This document shows, piece by piece, positions 32,551 through 48,900 of a DNA stretch of 64,000 bases. Within the stretch, counting starts at the first letter, position 1. The number at the start of each line of letters is the position of its first letter. Made by a program: the position numbers and the translations under genes. Origin of the DNA: Centroberyx gerrardi (taxonomy: Eukaryota > Chordata > Actinopteri > Beryciformes > Berycidae); contig NC_136016.1 of the NCBI RefSeq assembly GCF_048128805.1, positions 16,388,676 through 16,452,675 on the forward strand, in the 5' to 3' direction. The notes beneath the pieces were generated by a model. The model saw nothing but the letters and a program-made list of their open reading frames with translations. It was not told where the DNA came from and made no database searches.

Positions 32551-32780
32551 CTTTCAAAATTTAAAAATCAACTTATCACTGAATCACATAGGGCAGAAAA
32601 TTGCTGCTGCACTGCTCTATGGGTTGAAACTTTAGTAAAACACCTGCTTTGACATTGCTGATTGAGGGGGGAGCCAGAAGTGCAACATGCTTGAAAGTTT
32701 CAACCCATAGAGAACAGTGCAGCAGCAGTTGTGCCCAATGTGATTTAGTCTATGGATTTAGTGTTGATTTACTCTTTAAA
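32551..32780. repeat. Foldback element between pagr1 and tlcd3b
   Basis: The arms 32581-32632 and 32695-32750 are near-perfect reverse complements, containing GCTGCTGCACTG and CAGTGCAGCAGC, and CTATGGGTTGAAACTTT and its complement. Weaker complementarity (AAATCAAC / GTTGATTT) extends outward. Palindromic MITE, non-coding. The rest of 32.2-34.7 kb is AT-rich and probably tlcd3b 3' UTR on the minus strand. Confidence 0.8.
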
Positions 32781-34508
32781 ACAGGTTTGTAATACATAAA
32801 ATGAACATTAATAAAACCAAAAAAGACAAGACTTGAGGCAGGTTCAGGACAGAGGAGTATATTTTAGCTAAGAGTTTGAGTAACAATACAGCCTTCACAT
32901 AAGGCTCAGAAGCATAGAGTATAATATGTATGCATAAATATGCATTCAAAACCACAAATAAACCAAATAAATAAACAATAAATAAATACTTACAAATAAA
33001 TAACGAGCATTGTGTGGAATATACAGTACATCAGTTGAAATGCTTTAGCATTGGCAAGAAGCAGTACCTATGAATTCATGGAACAGAGGGGAATGAATGT
33101 TCTGTGTTCACCAACATGCCCACAATTGTCCAGTCTTTTTGGCACACACTGCCCCGTCTTGATGGTTTCTGAGCCTTGTTTTGAGTTTTATTTTCTTAAC
33201 CCATTTCCAGGAAAGTGTAGCTGCTTTAGTAAAAAAAAACAAAAAAAAATAAAAACATAAGCCAGTTTGTAACTAGGTAAAGGTTCATAGAACCAGTGGC
33301 TCAAATAAACGGCTCAATGATTGGAACAATTCATACAATGTAAAAGGCTCATACAATTCATAGACTCAAGAATGATATAAAAGACAAACATTTTAAAGAA
33401 ATGATAAACATCAGAATAAGTTGCCTTGGACAAATACACTGCAAGTCAACCTGAAGTGAATGCTTCCCTACAAGAGTATTGTTCCATTTGTTTCCTTTTG
33501 CATTGCAAGTCCCTTAGTGTTGCTTAAAATACTAAAATCTCCTGGACCCTTTACTGAACTATTTCAGCCAATCATATGGATATTTTGAGAATAAATTATG
33601 TCAGCACGGAACTTACAATACATGGAAATTCATTTTAAAGTGACTGCGATTTTCCATCACCTCCTTTTAAGCCAAATGCAAAAACGCTTTTCATTGCAAG
33701 TCAACTTTGTGACACCAGTAAATGGAATAAAGTCATATCTACACTGAATTAATAAACACTGCCATAAAGGTTGGGGGTACTGTGTGTACATTAAGCAGAC
33801 TTGTCTGTAAAACAGTGAAATGTTTCTTGACATAAACTGTTATATTTCTTGTTCTACTGTTGAAAAATGTCTGTAGAAACACTAGATGCAGAAATGAGAG
33901 ACGTAACCTAAAAACCAACATTAACCTAATACTGACATGGAAATTAGGACAATTTTACATCGGCTATGTACACCCGTCACATTTTCTGTCCAAGGAAAGC
34001 CCCTCCCTTCTCCTCCGGGGATAAAAAATAAATAAAAATGAAAAGAATTTGCAAAGAATCGGGAAAAGGGATAAGGCAGCAGAATACAGTCTTATGAGAT
34101 TATCTCCCTTCTAACGATGAGTCAGTCTGCGGGTTGGTTACATTTTGTTAGAGTGACAGTGACTACATAGAGGATACAGATAATAAACACTAACAAGTCA
34201 AAATACTGCTTAGCCGGGATGTTTTTTTTTTAAGTCTTCTTTGTTACTAAGCTGAATTAGGCCTTCTATCTACAGCAAATGTACTAACATACAATATAAT
34301 ACATTCCTATTTCCTGTGCTGCCCTACCCTTGAGGCAGACAGGATTGAATTTGATCTACATGAGGGAAATCGCCGCCTTTGCTTGCTATACTTCCAGGCA
34401 AATTGCTCTCTCAATTCAGTGCATGTTTCTCTCTGTCACAGTGCCTGCTGACATCTTTATGTATCAAGTGTGCTAACACTCCATTTGTTTCCAAGACACA
34501 GCGAAGCT

Positions 34509-34587
34509 GAAGTACTTCGTGGCCAGAATACGGCATTCCTCAAATCCTTTCGTTTTTAGGTCTGGACTTCTGGCCACGAAGACTTCA
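34509..34587. ncRNA. Candidate stem-loop in tlcd3b 3' UTR
   Basis: CTTCGTGGCCAGAA (34515-34528) and TTCTGGCCACGAAG (34568-34581) are exact reverse complements separated by 39 bases. After a one-base bulge a further six base pairs (TGAAGT/ACTTCA) extend the stem. It lies about 150-220 bases below the tlcd3b stop on the transcribed strand. Structure is visible; expression is not. Confidence 0.45.
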
Positions 34588-34729
34588 AACACTAGTTGAG
34601 GCTGTCCTCTGTAGCTTTCCTATATTGCTACTTGTTTCAAGTCTCACCATTCCCTCATACCTTTCTTTCCTTTACATACTCATTGGTACATTCTCCCTCC
34701 TTCCCTCCCCACCCTCCCTTCCACTCTTC

Positions 34730-38708
<3,979 letters not shown>

Positions 38709-39459
38709 GGTCCCTGGCGATCTGTCTGAGAGGCAAGAAGTTCAGCGGGCAATCTGGTCCTTGAGATCTGTTGCTTATTCCCCTCTGTGAAAAATATAAA
38801 GCATCAAACAGTTCAAAGAGCTTGCTGGTGGTGAATCCCATCTGTATTCATTCTGGTGCACTTACTAAGATAATACACTGAAACACTTCACGTCCTTTTA
38901 TAACATCTGAGTCCAGCATACGTAAAACTGTATTCCAGCATTCCCTTATTGAAAGTCTTGCCACAGGCACAATGAAGATGAAGTGGGAAAGAGGGAAGGG
39001 AGTGTCTATACAAAAATAGCCCTGGCACAGTGTGCAGAAGAGGGCATTTGTTGAATTAACAAAAGGTGGAAGAGGACTATGCATGTGAATGGTAGTAATG
39101 AGGCTAAGTGCAGAGTACAGTGGCTGGGACTAAATATCAGATGAGAAGGCCGTTTGTGCAACATGCTGCTGTAGCCATCTAAGGTCATTGTAAGCCTTAT
39201 TCACTATCCCGTTTAGGCCTAAGGCAAGCATGTGATGGTTTCATACGGTTATGCAGTTTGCTTACACTAGACTAGCTGACTCATTAAAAAGTTGAGGTCC
39301 ATTAGCAAAATACGCATTGCGCTATCTTAAAATCCTGAACGTCGTAGATATCGATACAGGCATGGGCTGCTGGCTATACCGTCGATAGCTAGTGGCAGCA
39401 ATGATATGAAGCTAATACAGTCTACTTATCTGGCAAACGAGTTATTGGCCAAGATGTGC

Positions 39460-40530
39460 CAGTTAGCTAGCTAAAAAGCCAACTTGGAAATGATCGAAAG
39501 TTAACGTTAATTGAGACTGCCCTAATGTATAAGGATATATTAGCTCGCTACTAGCCAAGATGATGCTGGCTGGGTCACTATGAATTGTGGTCGTACAACA
39601 CACATGTCAGACTGTCTTAACAACGTTAGCTAACGACGTTATCCATCAAGCACACTAGATAATTAGGCTAACAATAACGTCAATTAGCTAGCTAGCGCAC
39701 AGGTAACTTAACGTAAACCAAACCAGCTGTTAACTTGGTTGCCAACTTGTTAGCACGTGAAAGTGGGTCAACTTGTATGTAAAACACTTAATGTTAGCGT
39801 TTAGGGAGTGAGAAGGGATACAAACAGTGTTGCTAGTATTCATCGCTAACATGAAGTGCCTACCCTCGCCTAGGTAAACACGCCAAACAGTTTGCGTTGT
39901 AGCCGCGCCTGCTAACAATAACGCGGACGACCTTAGCTAACGGGAGCTACTAACGTTAGCTAACATGTCCGTTAGTCAGCTAACTAGCTAGTTAGCGAGC
40001 AGTTAGTGTTAACCAAGTCCCAGTAACCACAGCAAAATACTGTCAGGCATGAAACGACATTTATCGATTTAATGTGGCATTAGCCACATTTGGTCACCCG
40101 TAAGGCAACGCTACATTAACGTTGATTGTTTTTTGTTAGCGTGTTATTCGTTTGTGTCTGTTAGCAACAGCAGCTAAGCTAACTGCCCCGTGAAGGCTTA
40201 ACCATGCTAGCTGGCTAGGCTAACAGGTTGGAGTTTACATCGGTTCAAATGAATGAAAAGTCTTAAGCAACATTTACATAGAGATTCTGCAGAGTCCAGT
40301 CAACGGCCAGTCGAAGCTCGTGTCCTGCAGTAAGCGTTTAACGTTAGAGATGTCCCAGGGGTCTCCGCCTCGATGATCCGCATGTTTCTGTGGCCACAAT
40401 GTCTGAAGTGTAGCAGCAGCGAGCTAGCGCTAGCTTGCAGCAAGTTAGATCGAAGTCTACGCGAGGGCAGCTTGGTATCGGCGATTGGGCTATCTATGCA
40501 CTAGCTTGCTATCTAGCCAACTTAAGCTAA
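39460..40530. promoter_or_regulatory. GTTAGC/GCTAAC word cluster, likely tlcd3b promoter region
   Basis: I count about 17 occurrences of GTTAGC or its complement GCTAAC in about 1.1 kb, where fewer than one is expected. Some are merged into palindromes such as AACGTTAGCTAAC. The block also contains many GCTAGC words and more CpG than its surroundings. It sits upstream of the tlcd3b ATG exon, where the missing non-coding first exon should lie. Smaller groups of the same word flank the kif22/pagr1 promoter (29090-29170 and 29985-30020). Confidence 0.5.
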
Positions 40531-41584
40531 CAACTAAAACAATTAAGTCCTGGACACTGACTGTAAACTGACAAAATACAAGGACACAAATCCCATCGAG
40601 GTGTCAAGGGTAGCTAGCACTCGTCAGCTATGTCTCACAACACCGGCAAGATGCTGCTGCCAGTCAGCCTAGCAGACGGGAGGATGCAACGTCGACTCAA
40701 CACTGTGTACTGCTGCGCAAGCTGCTTCCTATCCTACAGGTCCAAGCAGCAGCTCATGATGAGGAGAAATGTGCACCAGCCACTGTACTGCAGTTGTTTG
40801 GATTGTCTTTTTGCTGTATGTTATGCGGGGAAACGTTTAGTCGGCTGTCTATATAGTGAATAAAGGCCACATAATTTAGCTTGCTGCACATTCATAGTTT
40901 GTGTAATGTCCACTCTGAAATAATGTACTATATTTGTAAGAAATAGGACCCTGCATTTATGTATTTAATTCAAAAATTAGTTGTAAATCTGAGTTTAAAT
41001 ATGAGATTTAGAGTTAGATAGTTGCCTACATATTCTTATTTTTGTGCTTATCTTTGAGATAGATTGCCAATTTGACCTTTAGCCTCTATGGAACAGACGT
41101 TTGTAAACAAACTGATCAATTATCAGCCCTTAGCTGCACATATCAGAGATCCTGGGTATGTTTGTGGGCTCATGGTGCTGATATTTAGTGGCCTTTGGCA
41201 TGTTAACAAACAGTTCTGTTCAGTCTTTGCAGTAATAGGTAACCTGGCTTTGTCTTTAGGCCATGTTAAACCTGTTACAGCGCTGTGCACAGACTCTGGG
41301 ACAGGGGCCAAAATCTGTAAAAGGGCACTTCCCCAGAAATGATACAGGGGGAGAAGTTTTTTGAAAAATTTGCTTTTATTAATTCACTTTTGGTGAGGTT
41401 TGCACAGTGGCATATACATACCCTTTCAAGGAAACAATACAATAATTTAGGTTTTTGAAGAGAGGTAACACATGCTATTCTCTGTGCAAACATTACCTCA
41501 TACATACACACATTGTCAAAAGTGCCTGACTTTTAATCACATACATTATTGGCTATTATCCTACAAAGTTAAAGCTAGTGCTCA

Positions 41585-41726
41585 ACAGGAGTGGAATAAG
41601 TACCGGATATCCTACTCAAGTAGAAGTATTGTTACTTTGCTGAAGTTTTACTTAAGTAGAGGTAAAATTGCTGGTGTAAAAATCTCTCTAAGTAGCTAAT
41701 TTAAAATGTAGTCACAGTAAAAGTTA
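41585..41726. mobile_element. Fragment of a hAT-like short element
   Basis: GGAGTGGAATAAGTACC and CTACTCAAGTAGAAGTATTG, then ACTTAAGTAGAGGTAAAA, resemble the ACTCAAGTAAAAGTA-type elements frequent in fish genomes. Only one end is clear. Confidence 0.45.
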
Positions 41727-43080
41727 CCAATTTATAAAGAGAACCTACAGATGTGATCTTTTCCACGTGATTCTTAAATGCAGAGGGGACAGAGTTTGAA
41801 CTACATTCTTTAAATTGGACAAAAAAAATTACAAAATTGCCGCAGGGGGCCACCAGGATTGAATAGCCTGCATATAGCGGAAATACTGGTTATGTCCATT
41901 TTAGCTCATTGCTTTTCAGGTGCGTTTGCAATGTCCCTTTATACACTGTATCTGTTTCTCTATTCTCTCAGTGTGAAAAGCACACCTAGGTCTAAAATGG
42001 CATTCGAAATATACTTTGAGTAGCCACAACATATTTTTGTTGTACTTGCAGATAGCCTATATATTGCCAACAAGTGCATAGGAAGAAAATGTATTTCCAA
42101 TGGTCAAAATACATGTTGACCACATTCCATGGCCATTTTTTTGAATATTTATACAATACCTCTAAACATGGTTTTCTCACTTGACCATGAATCTTCTTCT
42201 CACCAGCAATCCAATTGAAAAAGGATCCAAGTCAAGAAAAGCGGGGCTGCTTCAACTTAGAAGTGAGTGTACATTTGAGGGGTTAGTGTGAGACTCTAAC
42301 CATACAGCGTACCTGAGTCTTGATGGGGAGCCATCAGAGCTGATGTCAGGACAATTTTGGAGTTAGGAGTTAGACCCCACAGTTCATGGTGCAGCCCCAC
42401 TGTGTTAGTGCCCAAGCCTCACAGAATACCTTGGCTTTGTAATGATTTCTGTAAGTTTTATTAGTTTTCATTATTTAATGCTTATCCCATGCCCGAACTG
42501 GGACCAGCCGCTTTCATCAGTGTCCAAAAATTCAAATTATGATGGCAAGTACCCAACCCAGCCGGAGGAAAAGACGGCCTTCTCTCTGTATTTATAGATT
42601 ATCCCATTAGTGGATCCTCCCAGTGAATCATAAACAAGACTGTGTAGCCCCATCGGGAGTATGCTGCCAGACGATATTGTCATCCATAATGCTGACTGGA
42701 AGAGCCATCTAGATTATTTTGTTGTCCACAGTGATGAAACCATGGGAGGAGGGAATGTGATGCCCCAGTTAAGGGGGATTGACACAATCATTACATGACT
42801 CCAATCTCAAACAAAGAAGCAAATGAAAACTGTCTTGGATTTACCATCAATTTATTCCTAATTTTGCCATTGATGCAGATTCACTCCATGAGCCAATTGG
42901 CAAATATCTTTCTAACCAAATCACCTGACAGCTGAAGTGAAAAATACATTCGGTGTCCTCAGTAGTCTTGTCTCAGGTGTGTCTCAAAATGTTTAGATAC
43001 ATTAGCTATAAATTACTACAACATGAAAAAAGCTATGCCACAGTTGAAACAGAGTGGCTGTGAAGTGGGCCATGGAGAAG

Positions 43081-43712
43081 TAAAAGAAAAATCCACCGTT
43101 ATGTATTATCAATTTATGATGTAATGCATTCCAGGAGGTATTGTAATGTACTCAACCTGCCTGTCTACTTCTGTTAGTGATTTCCATGCGTTTCCCAGAA
43201 TGACTGGCGACAATCCTCAGAAAACAGGCCTGAACTTGCTGCATTCAGCTGTGCTGTGTATGTGTAGGTGGAGAGAGCAATAGCAACGTCGATAGTATAG
43301 TAAGAGAAAGAGAGTGAGTTTTTCCAGTTGAGAAAAAGTGAGAGTTGCAGCCCTCAAAATGCAGCATGTCTTGTCACTGCGTTGCATTATGGTCTATTGA
43401 GGCTACTGTAGATGGAGACAATGGATTTCTCCCTGTATGATTGTTGAATGTCGGTGCAAAATGGTGAATCTCGACACCAAAACTTGACGATTACTGTTGA
43501 TGTTTTAGATAGCTGAAAAATGTTCTGCTATCAAACTCCATTGTAGCTGCAGTGGAAATATCGCTACATGAAGTCGCTTTGTCTACGTTTGTCCAGTTAT
43601 CCACAGGAATAAGAAAAATACACCACCAAACAACAAAGTGGGCCCAGAAATGCAAGGTAAACTGCAAACAGCTGTTGGCAAACAGTGTGTTTTATGGTGG
43701 ATTTTTATTTTA
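43081..43712 (+). mobile_element. TTAA-flanked MITE, copy 1
   Basis: Starts TAAAAGAAAAATCCACCG and ends GGTGGATTTTTATTTTAA, inverted repeats of about 17 bp. It matches 47777-48360 along its length (CATTCCAGGAGGTATT, CAGAAAACAGGCCTGAAC, AGGTGGAGAGAGCAATAGCA, TTTTTCCAGTTGAGAAAAA). TTAA is present on the right, and the left site is altered. Non-coding, 632 bp. Confidence 0.8.
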
Positions 43713-45293
43713 ATCTATCTGTTTATCTAGAAGGGATGACTGCCTATGAACCGGTTTGTGCACCAATGGATTGGTGCTGGTAGAGTACAGCCTGTACTGT
43801 ATGAAGTGTGTTTCTACCAAAGTAGGTGAACAAATGAGCACACAACACCCTGTCTGTTTACTCATTTTACTTTAAATTGTCCAAATTACAAAATAATAAC
43901 ATGATCTCTACTTCATCTACAAAATAACATAATATTTATGACTGTAGTAAGCATCATTGATTTTTTTTGCTCTAACAACTGTTTATAGACATGCATACTG
44001 TTGAGAAATATAAAAATATAAATATAAATACATCCCATTAATATTCTTAATGAATCCATGACTAAGATTTAAAATATTTCATAATAAAAGAATTAAAATG
44101 CAGTTGAGTACGATAAGGCATTAAGATGTATCGCAAGAGCTGTACAGGATCCTAGAGTAGAGGTATTATTTTTTTCTTAGTGTAATGGAGAAAACCTAAA
44201 ATTAACTCTTAATAAATCACTACTTTTCTCAACAGGAAGAACAAATCTCCAAAAAAGAAACAACTCTACAAATTTCAAGATAACATATCAACACAAAACT
44301 GAAAAACGAAGCACTCCAGTACAAAACCAGGATTTGTTTACAGCATACCAAGTGGTGTTGTCGAACTTGGAACCCCCTATATATACTGATCTACCTGACC
44401 TATGACTTTACAAGCCCTTTCCTGACACCACACATCGATCACAATATAACTCAAAGTAACCAAAAATATCCAAGGGACAAGTGACCATTCTTCACATGAT
44501 TCATGGAGAGCGATAATGACTTGCGTTCAGAACGCTATGTGCTATACATAGTGTTAAATGACTAAATCTAATGCATAAGTTTCACACAATGGACTGGTAC
44601 ATAGAAGAAAACAAAGGACTATGGCAATGACAGTTACAATCAAATAAATGGCCAACAATGTTAAAGTTCTTTGAATAAAATCAACACTTGACTTTCATAA
44701 ATATTATTGTTTACAGCCAACTAACTTAATGGAACTGCTAAAACTTTCTTTTGTCATGACAGCTCCCTAATTATAAGCATGACTTAGCTAGCTTGCTTTC
44801 ATGCAAAAGGTAGTTTTCAGGCGCAAGAATTGCCATGTCAGAAGCTTAAGTGTTGATTAGCAGTAATGAGTTTTTTCTGTTTCATTGTTTGTTAGAAATG
44901 GCCAGACCCAGAGGAAGACTCAGAGCAAGAAAATCCAAGAAATCTCAAACCCATTTTGATTTCCATTTTGAATTCCAAACCCATTTTGACCCTCACTGAA
45001 TCAAACGATAACAATTTAAGGTGCTCGACACTCCTGAACATAACTATTTTTATCTCTGTACCTTTAAGAAACAAATGAAGAAGTACATCCCACGACTCCA
45101 TAACGACCACAACATGTATGGTCTTCCGTCCCGGTCTACAAACAGCCCTCTTGAGACTTAATAAACTAACATTACAGCTTGGCGAAATCAAATGTAGTTT
45201 TTAGTTTTGTCAACAAACAAGCTAGCAGGCTAACATGCTGGAGCAGCCCCGACTTGCACACTCCCATCCACACTCCCTTATCCTCTAGTGTGT

Positions 45294-45299
45294 TTTATT
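45294..45299 (-). terminator. Candidate maz poly(A) signal
   Basis: Reads AATAAA on the minus strand, about 650 bases below the maz stop codon. Confidence 0.4.
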
Positions 45300-45951
45300 T
45301 TTTACACTCTTAGCCTTAATCATATATTCCGAGAGCAATTCTCACCCCTACTACTTCTTAACACAAGCCATTTGGATTCTCAGAAAGTGAGCTGCAAAAT
45401 GGAGGTAAGATCAGAGCTGGTGTGAGATATACAGTACTTGGTGCACTTGCAGAGAGTAGCCAATGCCAGGGTTGAATAGAAGGAGGGGGGGGGGGGGGGA
45501 GAGAGAGAGAGAAAGAGAGGGGGGAGTGATACAGTAGATGCTCACAACACCACAGTTTCATTGGAGTCTTAAAAGCATGAAAGCGTTCAGGAAGATTTGG
45601 ACGACACATCCATATTTGTCGTTGTTAGCGTCAATGAACCTGCTGTAGCCGTAAAAGTCCCTCTTTGCCTGACTTGAACGTCACCGAGCACCGTGTGTCT
45701 TCAGTGCTCTGGTAATGTAGCTCTTCCTGTTTCTCCTTATTTTTCCTGACACCCCAGTCTTTGCAGCTCTGAGGTGATGTTGCCCTTGAGCGCTGACTGG
45801 CGATTATCTCCCCCACCTTTAATCCTAACCTTGCCTAGTAGTGGGGATATTACAAAACTGAAACCGGATCAGCATCTACGAGTAACTTCACCCTTCTCTA
45901 ACCTTGCCCTCTGTTAAGGGACTGAGGTTATTATTGCTGAGCTCTCTACCG

Positions 45952-48900
45952 CTAACTGTGGGGCTGCGGCGCCGCAATGCTAGAGCAGTCTGTGACTAGC
46001 AGGTCCACCACTGCGTTACCAGTGACATAGACGGTGGGTGCTGTCACCATGTTGCTAAGGGAGACGGAGCTGCCGGCCCCCCCGCTGGAGGTGACGGGGC
46101 TCGGGGCACCCTGGCTATTGCTGTGGGTGCCCATGTGGCCCTGGAGCTGGGTAGGTGTCTTGCAGTGGACGCCGCACAAGTGGCACACGAGGACGCCGCC
46201 AGAGGCTGTGCCGCCAAAACCCCCTGCGCTGTCCTTCCACTCCTGGCCGTGGTGCTTCTGGGCGTGGACGCGAAGGTACGTCAGTGTGGTGAAGCCTGAT
46301 GAGAGAGGAGAGGAGAGGAGAGGAGAGGAGAGGAGAGGAGAGGAGAGGAGAGGAGAGGAGAGGAGAGGAGGGGGTGAGTGTGCAAGTGACAATGAGTTTT
46401 ATAATTGAGAGGTCCAAGGCAAAGCAAGCTCCAAGCAAAAATAGTGCCACATATTTACTACCAAAGCAACAAGTGACAAATAAACACTATTAGCAAACAG
46501 TCCTCTGCTTTCACTTAATGTCACAGCTTCCAAATTTATTAGCTATTTTCCATTTCTTATGGAGAGAAGAGTGGCATGAGTGAAGGACACCCACATGTAA
46601 CTCGGGTGAAGTAAAGGGTAAGAAATTAAAATATTTTATTTAAAAATTTAAAGTCAAACAAAAGAATTAAGTCACAAGGATTGGCCTCCAAAGGGAAAAA
46701 AAGCAAGAAACTGTGTGCCTGCATTACTTTTCAAACAGACCCTTTATGCACATACTATAAACTAACAATCCAAGGCATCGGCACTCACTGCGGTTACAGA
46801 GATGGCAGGCATGGTGCTGCGACTGGTTGTGCACTCTCATGTGATCTGTGATGTAAGCAGCAGACAGGAGCTTGCCGCAGATGTGGCAGGGGACCTTCTC
46901 CTCGTGACGAATCATATGCGCACGCAAGCGGTCCTTTGTAGCGAAGCTGGACTCACAGGTCTGAAGGAAGAGATAATGATAAATGATTGATTATTAAGAA
47001 ATGCATAAAGGAAAGACATTGATAAGTGTTAGAAAATGAACATGACAGGGAGAATAGCGTCACCATGGAGTAAAGTAGAACTCCAGTTTATCCAAACCCC
47101 TTAGAATTAGAAGTTGTAAAATATTCAGAAATTCACCAATATTCACCAGATCAGATTGTATTCAAACTATGACACACATATGTGCACTCTATCACAATTT
47201 ACTGTAATTCACAGTTTGAAATGCTTGAAAATGCATGTACCAAGAAGCAATCCCAACAATTGCACACAAGTAATGTAATGCAGTTAAACCTATAGAGGGA
47301 AAATAATCACAAGTATTACTGAGAGTGTATATACTGTATGTGCGCTTTTTTCATGCTCAAGTAGGTTTCTGGTTTTGAGCTGGTGAATGTAAACATAACA
47401 ATTATAATATAATAACAATAAGATACCAGGTGGACATCGTCCGATTTACTGAGGTTATGTTCTTTATCCTATTCAGTTTCCATGGTAATATTCTGAATGC
47501 TTGGTCATTCATGTAAACAGGGATACTTGTGTGAGGCATGTGAAGATACAGACAATTAATTATCTGGATTACTGTGTGCATGTAAACACAGTCATCGTTA
47601 ACATGAACATGAAGTGAGGATATTACATAGTATAAACATATCAAGTACCGGGCATTTGAAGGGTCGCTCTGAGGAGTGCACCTGTCTGACGTGACTGTTG
47701 AGATGGTCCGGTCTGAGGAGAGGAACGGATGCAACATATAAGAACAGGTGATCCATATTTCAAAATTCAAAATATGTTAAAGGAAAAATCCACCCTTATA
47801 CTGTTAGATATTATCAATTTATGATGTTCAGTGCATTCCAGGAGTTATTTTGTGATGAAGTGTTGTAATTTACCCACTTTACCCCTCAACCTGACTCGTC
47901 TACTTCTACTTCAGTTAGCGATTTCCTACATTACCCAGAATGACTTTCACCAACCCCCAGAAAACAGGCCTGAACCTGTTGCATTCAGCTGTGGGTTACA
48001 TGTTTAGGTGGAGAGAGCAATAGCAATAGCATAAAGACAACCAGTTTTTTCAGTTGAGAAAAAAACTGGTTCGCACCCCTAGCTCAAAACACAACATGTC
48101 TTGTGGCTGCATTGCATTCTGATCTGCTGAGGCTTCTGTCAGTGGAGAAATTGGTCTCTCTGCCTCTTCTACGATGGATTTCTCTCTGATGAGTCTAGAA
48201 AGAAGCCCTTGCTGACACCTAAACCGGATGTTTGCTGTTTTAAATCACTGAAATATTTTCTGCTTTCAAACTTCACTGTAGCTGTGCTGGAAATATCTCA
48301 CATCGTCAATCGCTGTTTTTAAACAGTGTTAAAGTGTCTTAGGGTTGATTTATGCTTTAACGGCTTGGATTGAAAGTTCACAAATATTTAGATAAGACTG
48401 ACATAAGGTAGATAAGCTTGCCAGAACCCTTGTCTATTTTGAGAAGTCACTGTGATACTCGACATTATGCATGTGGACTATAAAGACATTCTGGGCAGCA
48501 TGGCTCACTCTTACACTAACTCAGTCCTTGCAGCAATGTTATTAGACTTCAACTTTCCCGGACTGTTCACCTGGAGAAAGCCTTGCCACAGTGGGGGCAG
48601 ACGTAGGGTTTTTCCACCCCGCCCTGGTGGGAGCGGACATGGTGGCTCATGCGGTCCTTCCTCTTGAAGCGCTGCTGGCAGATGGGACAGGAGAAGGGCT
48701 TCTCGTCCGAGTGGGACAGCCGGTGGCGGTTGAGGTGGTAAACGTCACGGAAGGCCTTCCCGCACGTCTCACAGGCATGGTTCTTCCTCACCGGGTTGGG
48801 GTTGGGATTCGCTGGCCGCTGAGGCAGACAGACAGGCAGATAGACACTTACACCACAGACTTTAGGTGGGAAATACATTGAATTCAGGGTTCAGAATCAA

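Larger units (their letters stand above)
40540..45290. other. Intergenic region between tlcd3b and maz
   Basis: Apart from the two elements listed separately I see no gene. The 77-codon plus-strand frame at 40630 and the 99-codon minus-strand frame at 44892-45191 show no domain. 42.2-43.0 kb and 43.8-44.8 kb are AT-rich with nothing I recognise. The last part is probably maz 3' UTR. Confidence 0.6.

Noticed and set aside
40630-40863. 77-codon frame at the edge of the GTTAGC cluster
   Set aside because: No homology; lies in likely promoter or upstream DNA of tlcd3b on the opposite strand.
44892-45191. 99-codon minus-strand frame below maz, with a short repeated string
   Set aside because: Contains an internal duplication of AAAATGGGTTTG-type words and no recognisable protein. 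More likely UTR or repeat.
46302-46372. Pentanucleotide array considered as a CRISPR-like or coding repeat
   Set aside because: Pure 5-bp units without spacers and located in an intron. An ordinary microsatellite, of interest only for splicing.
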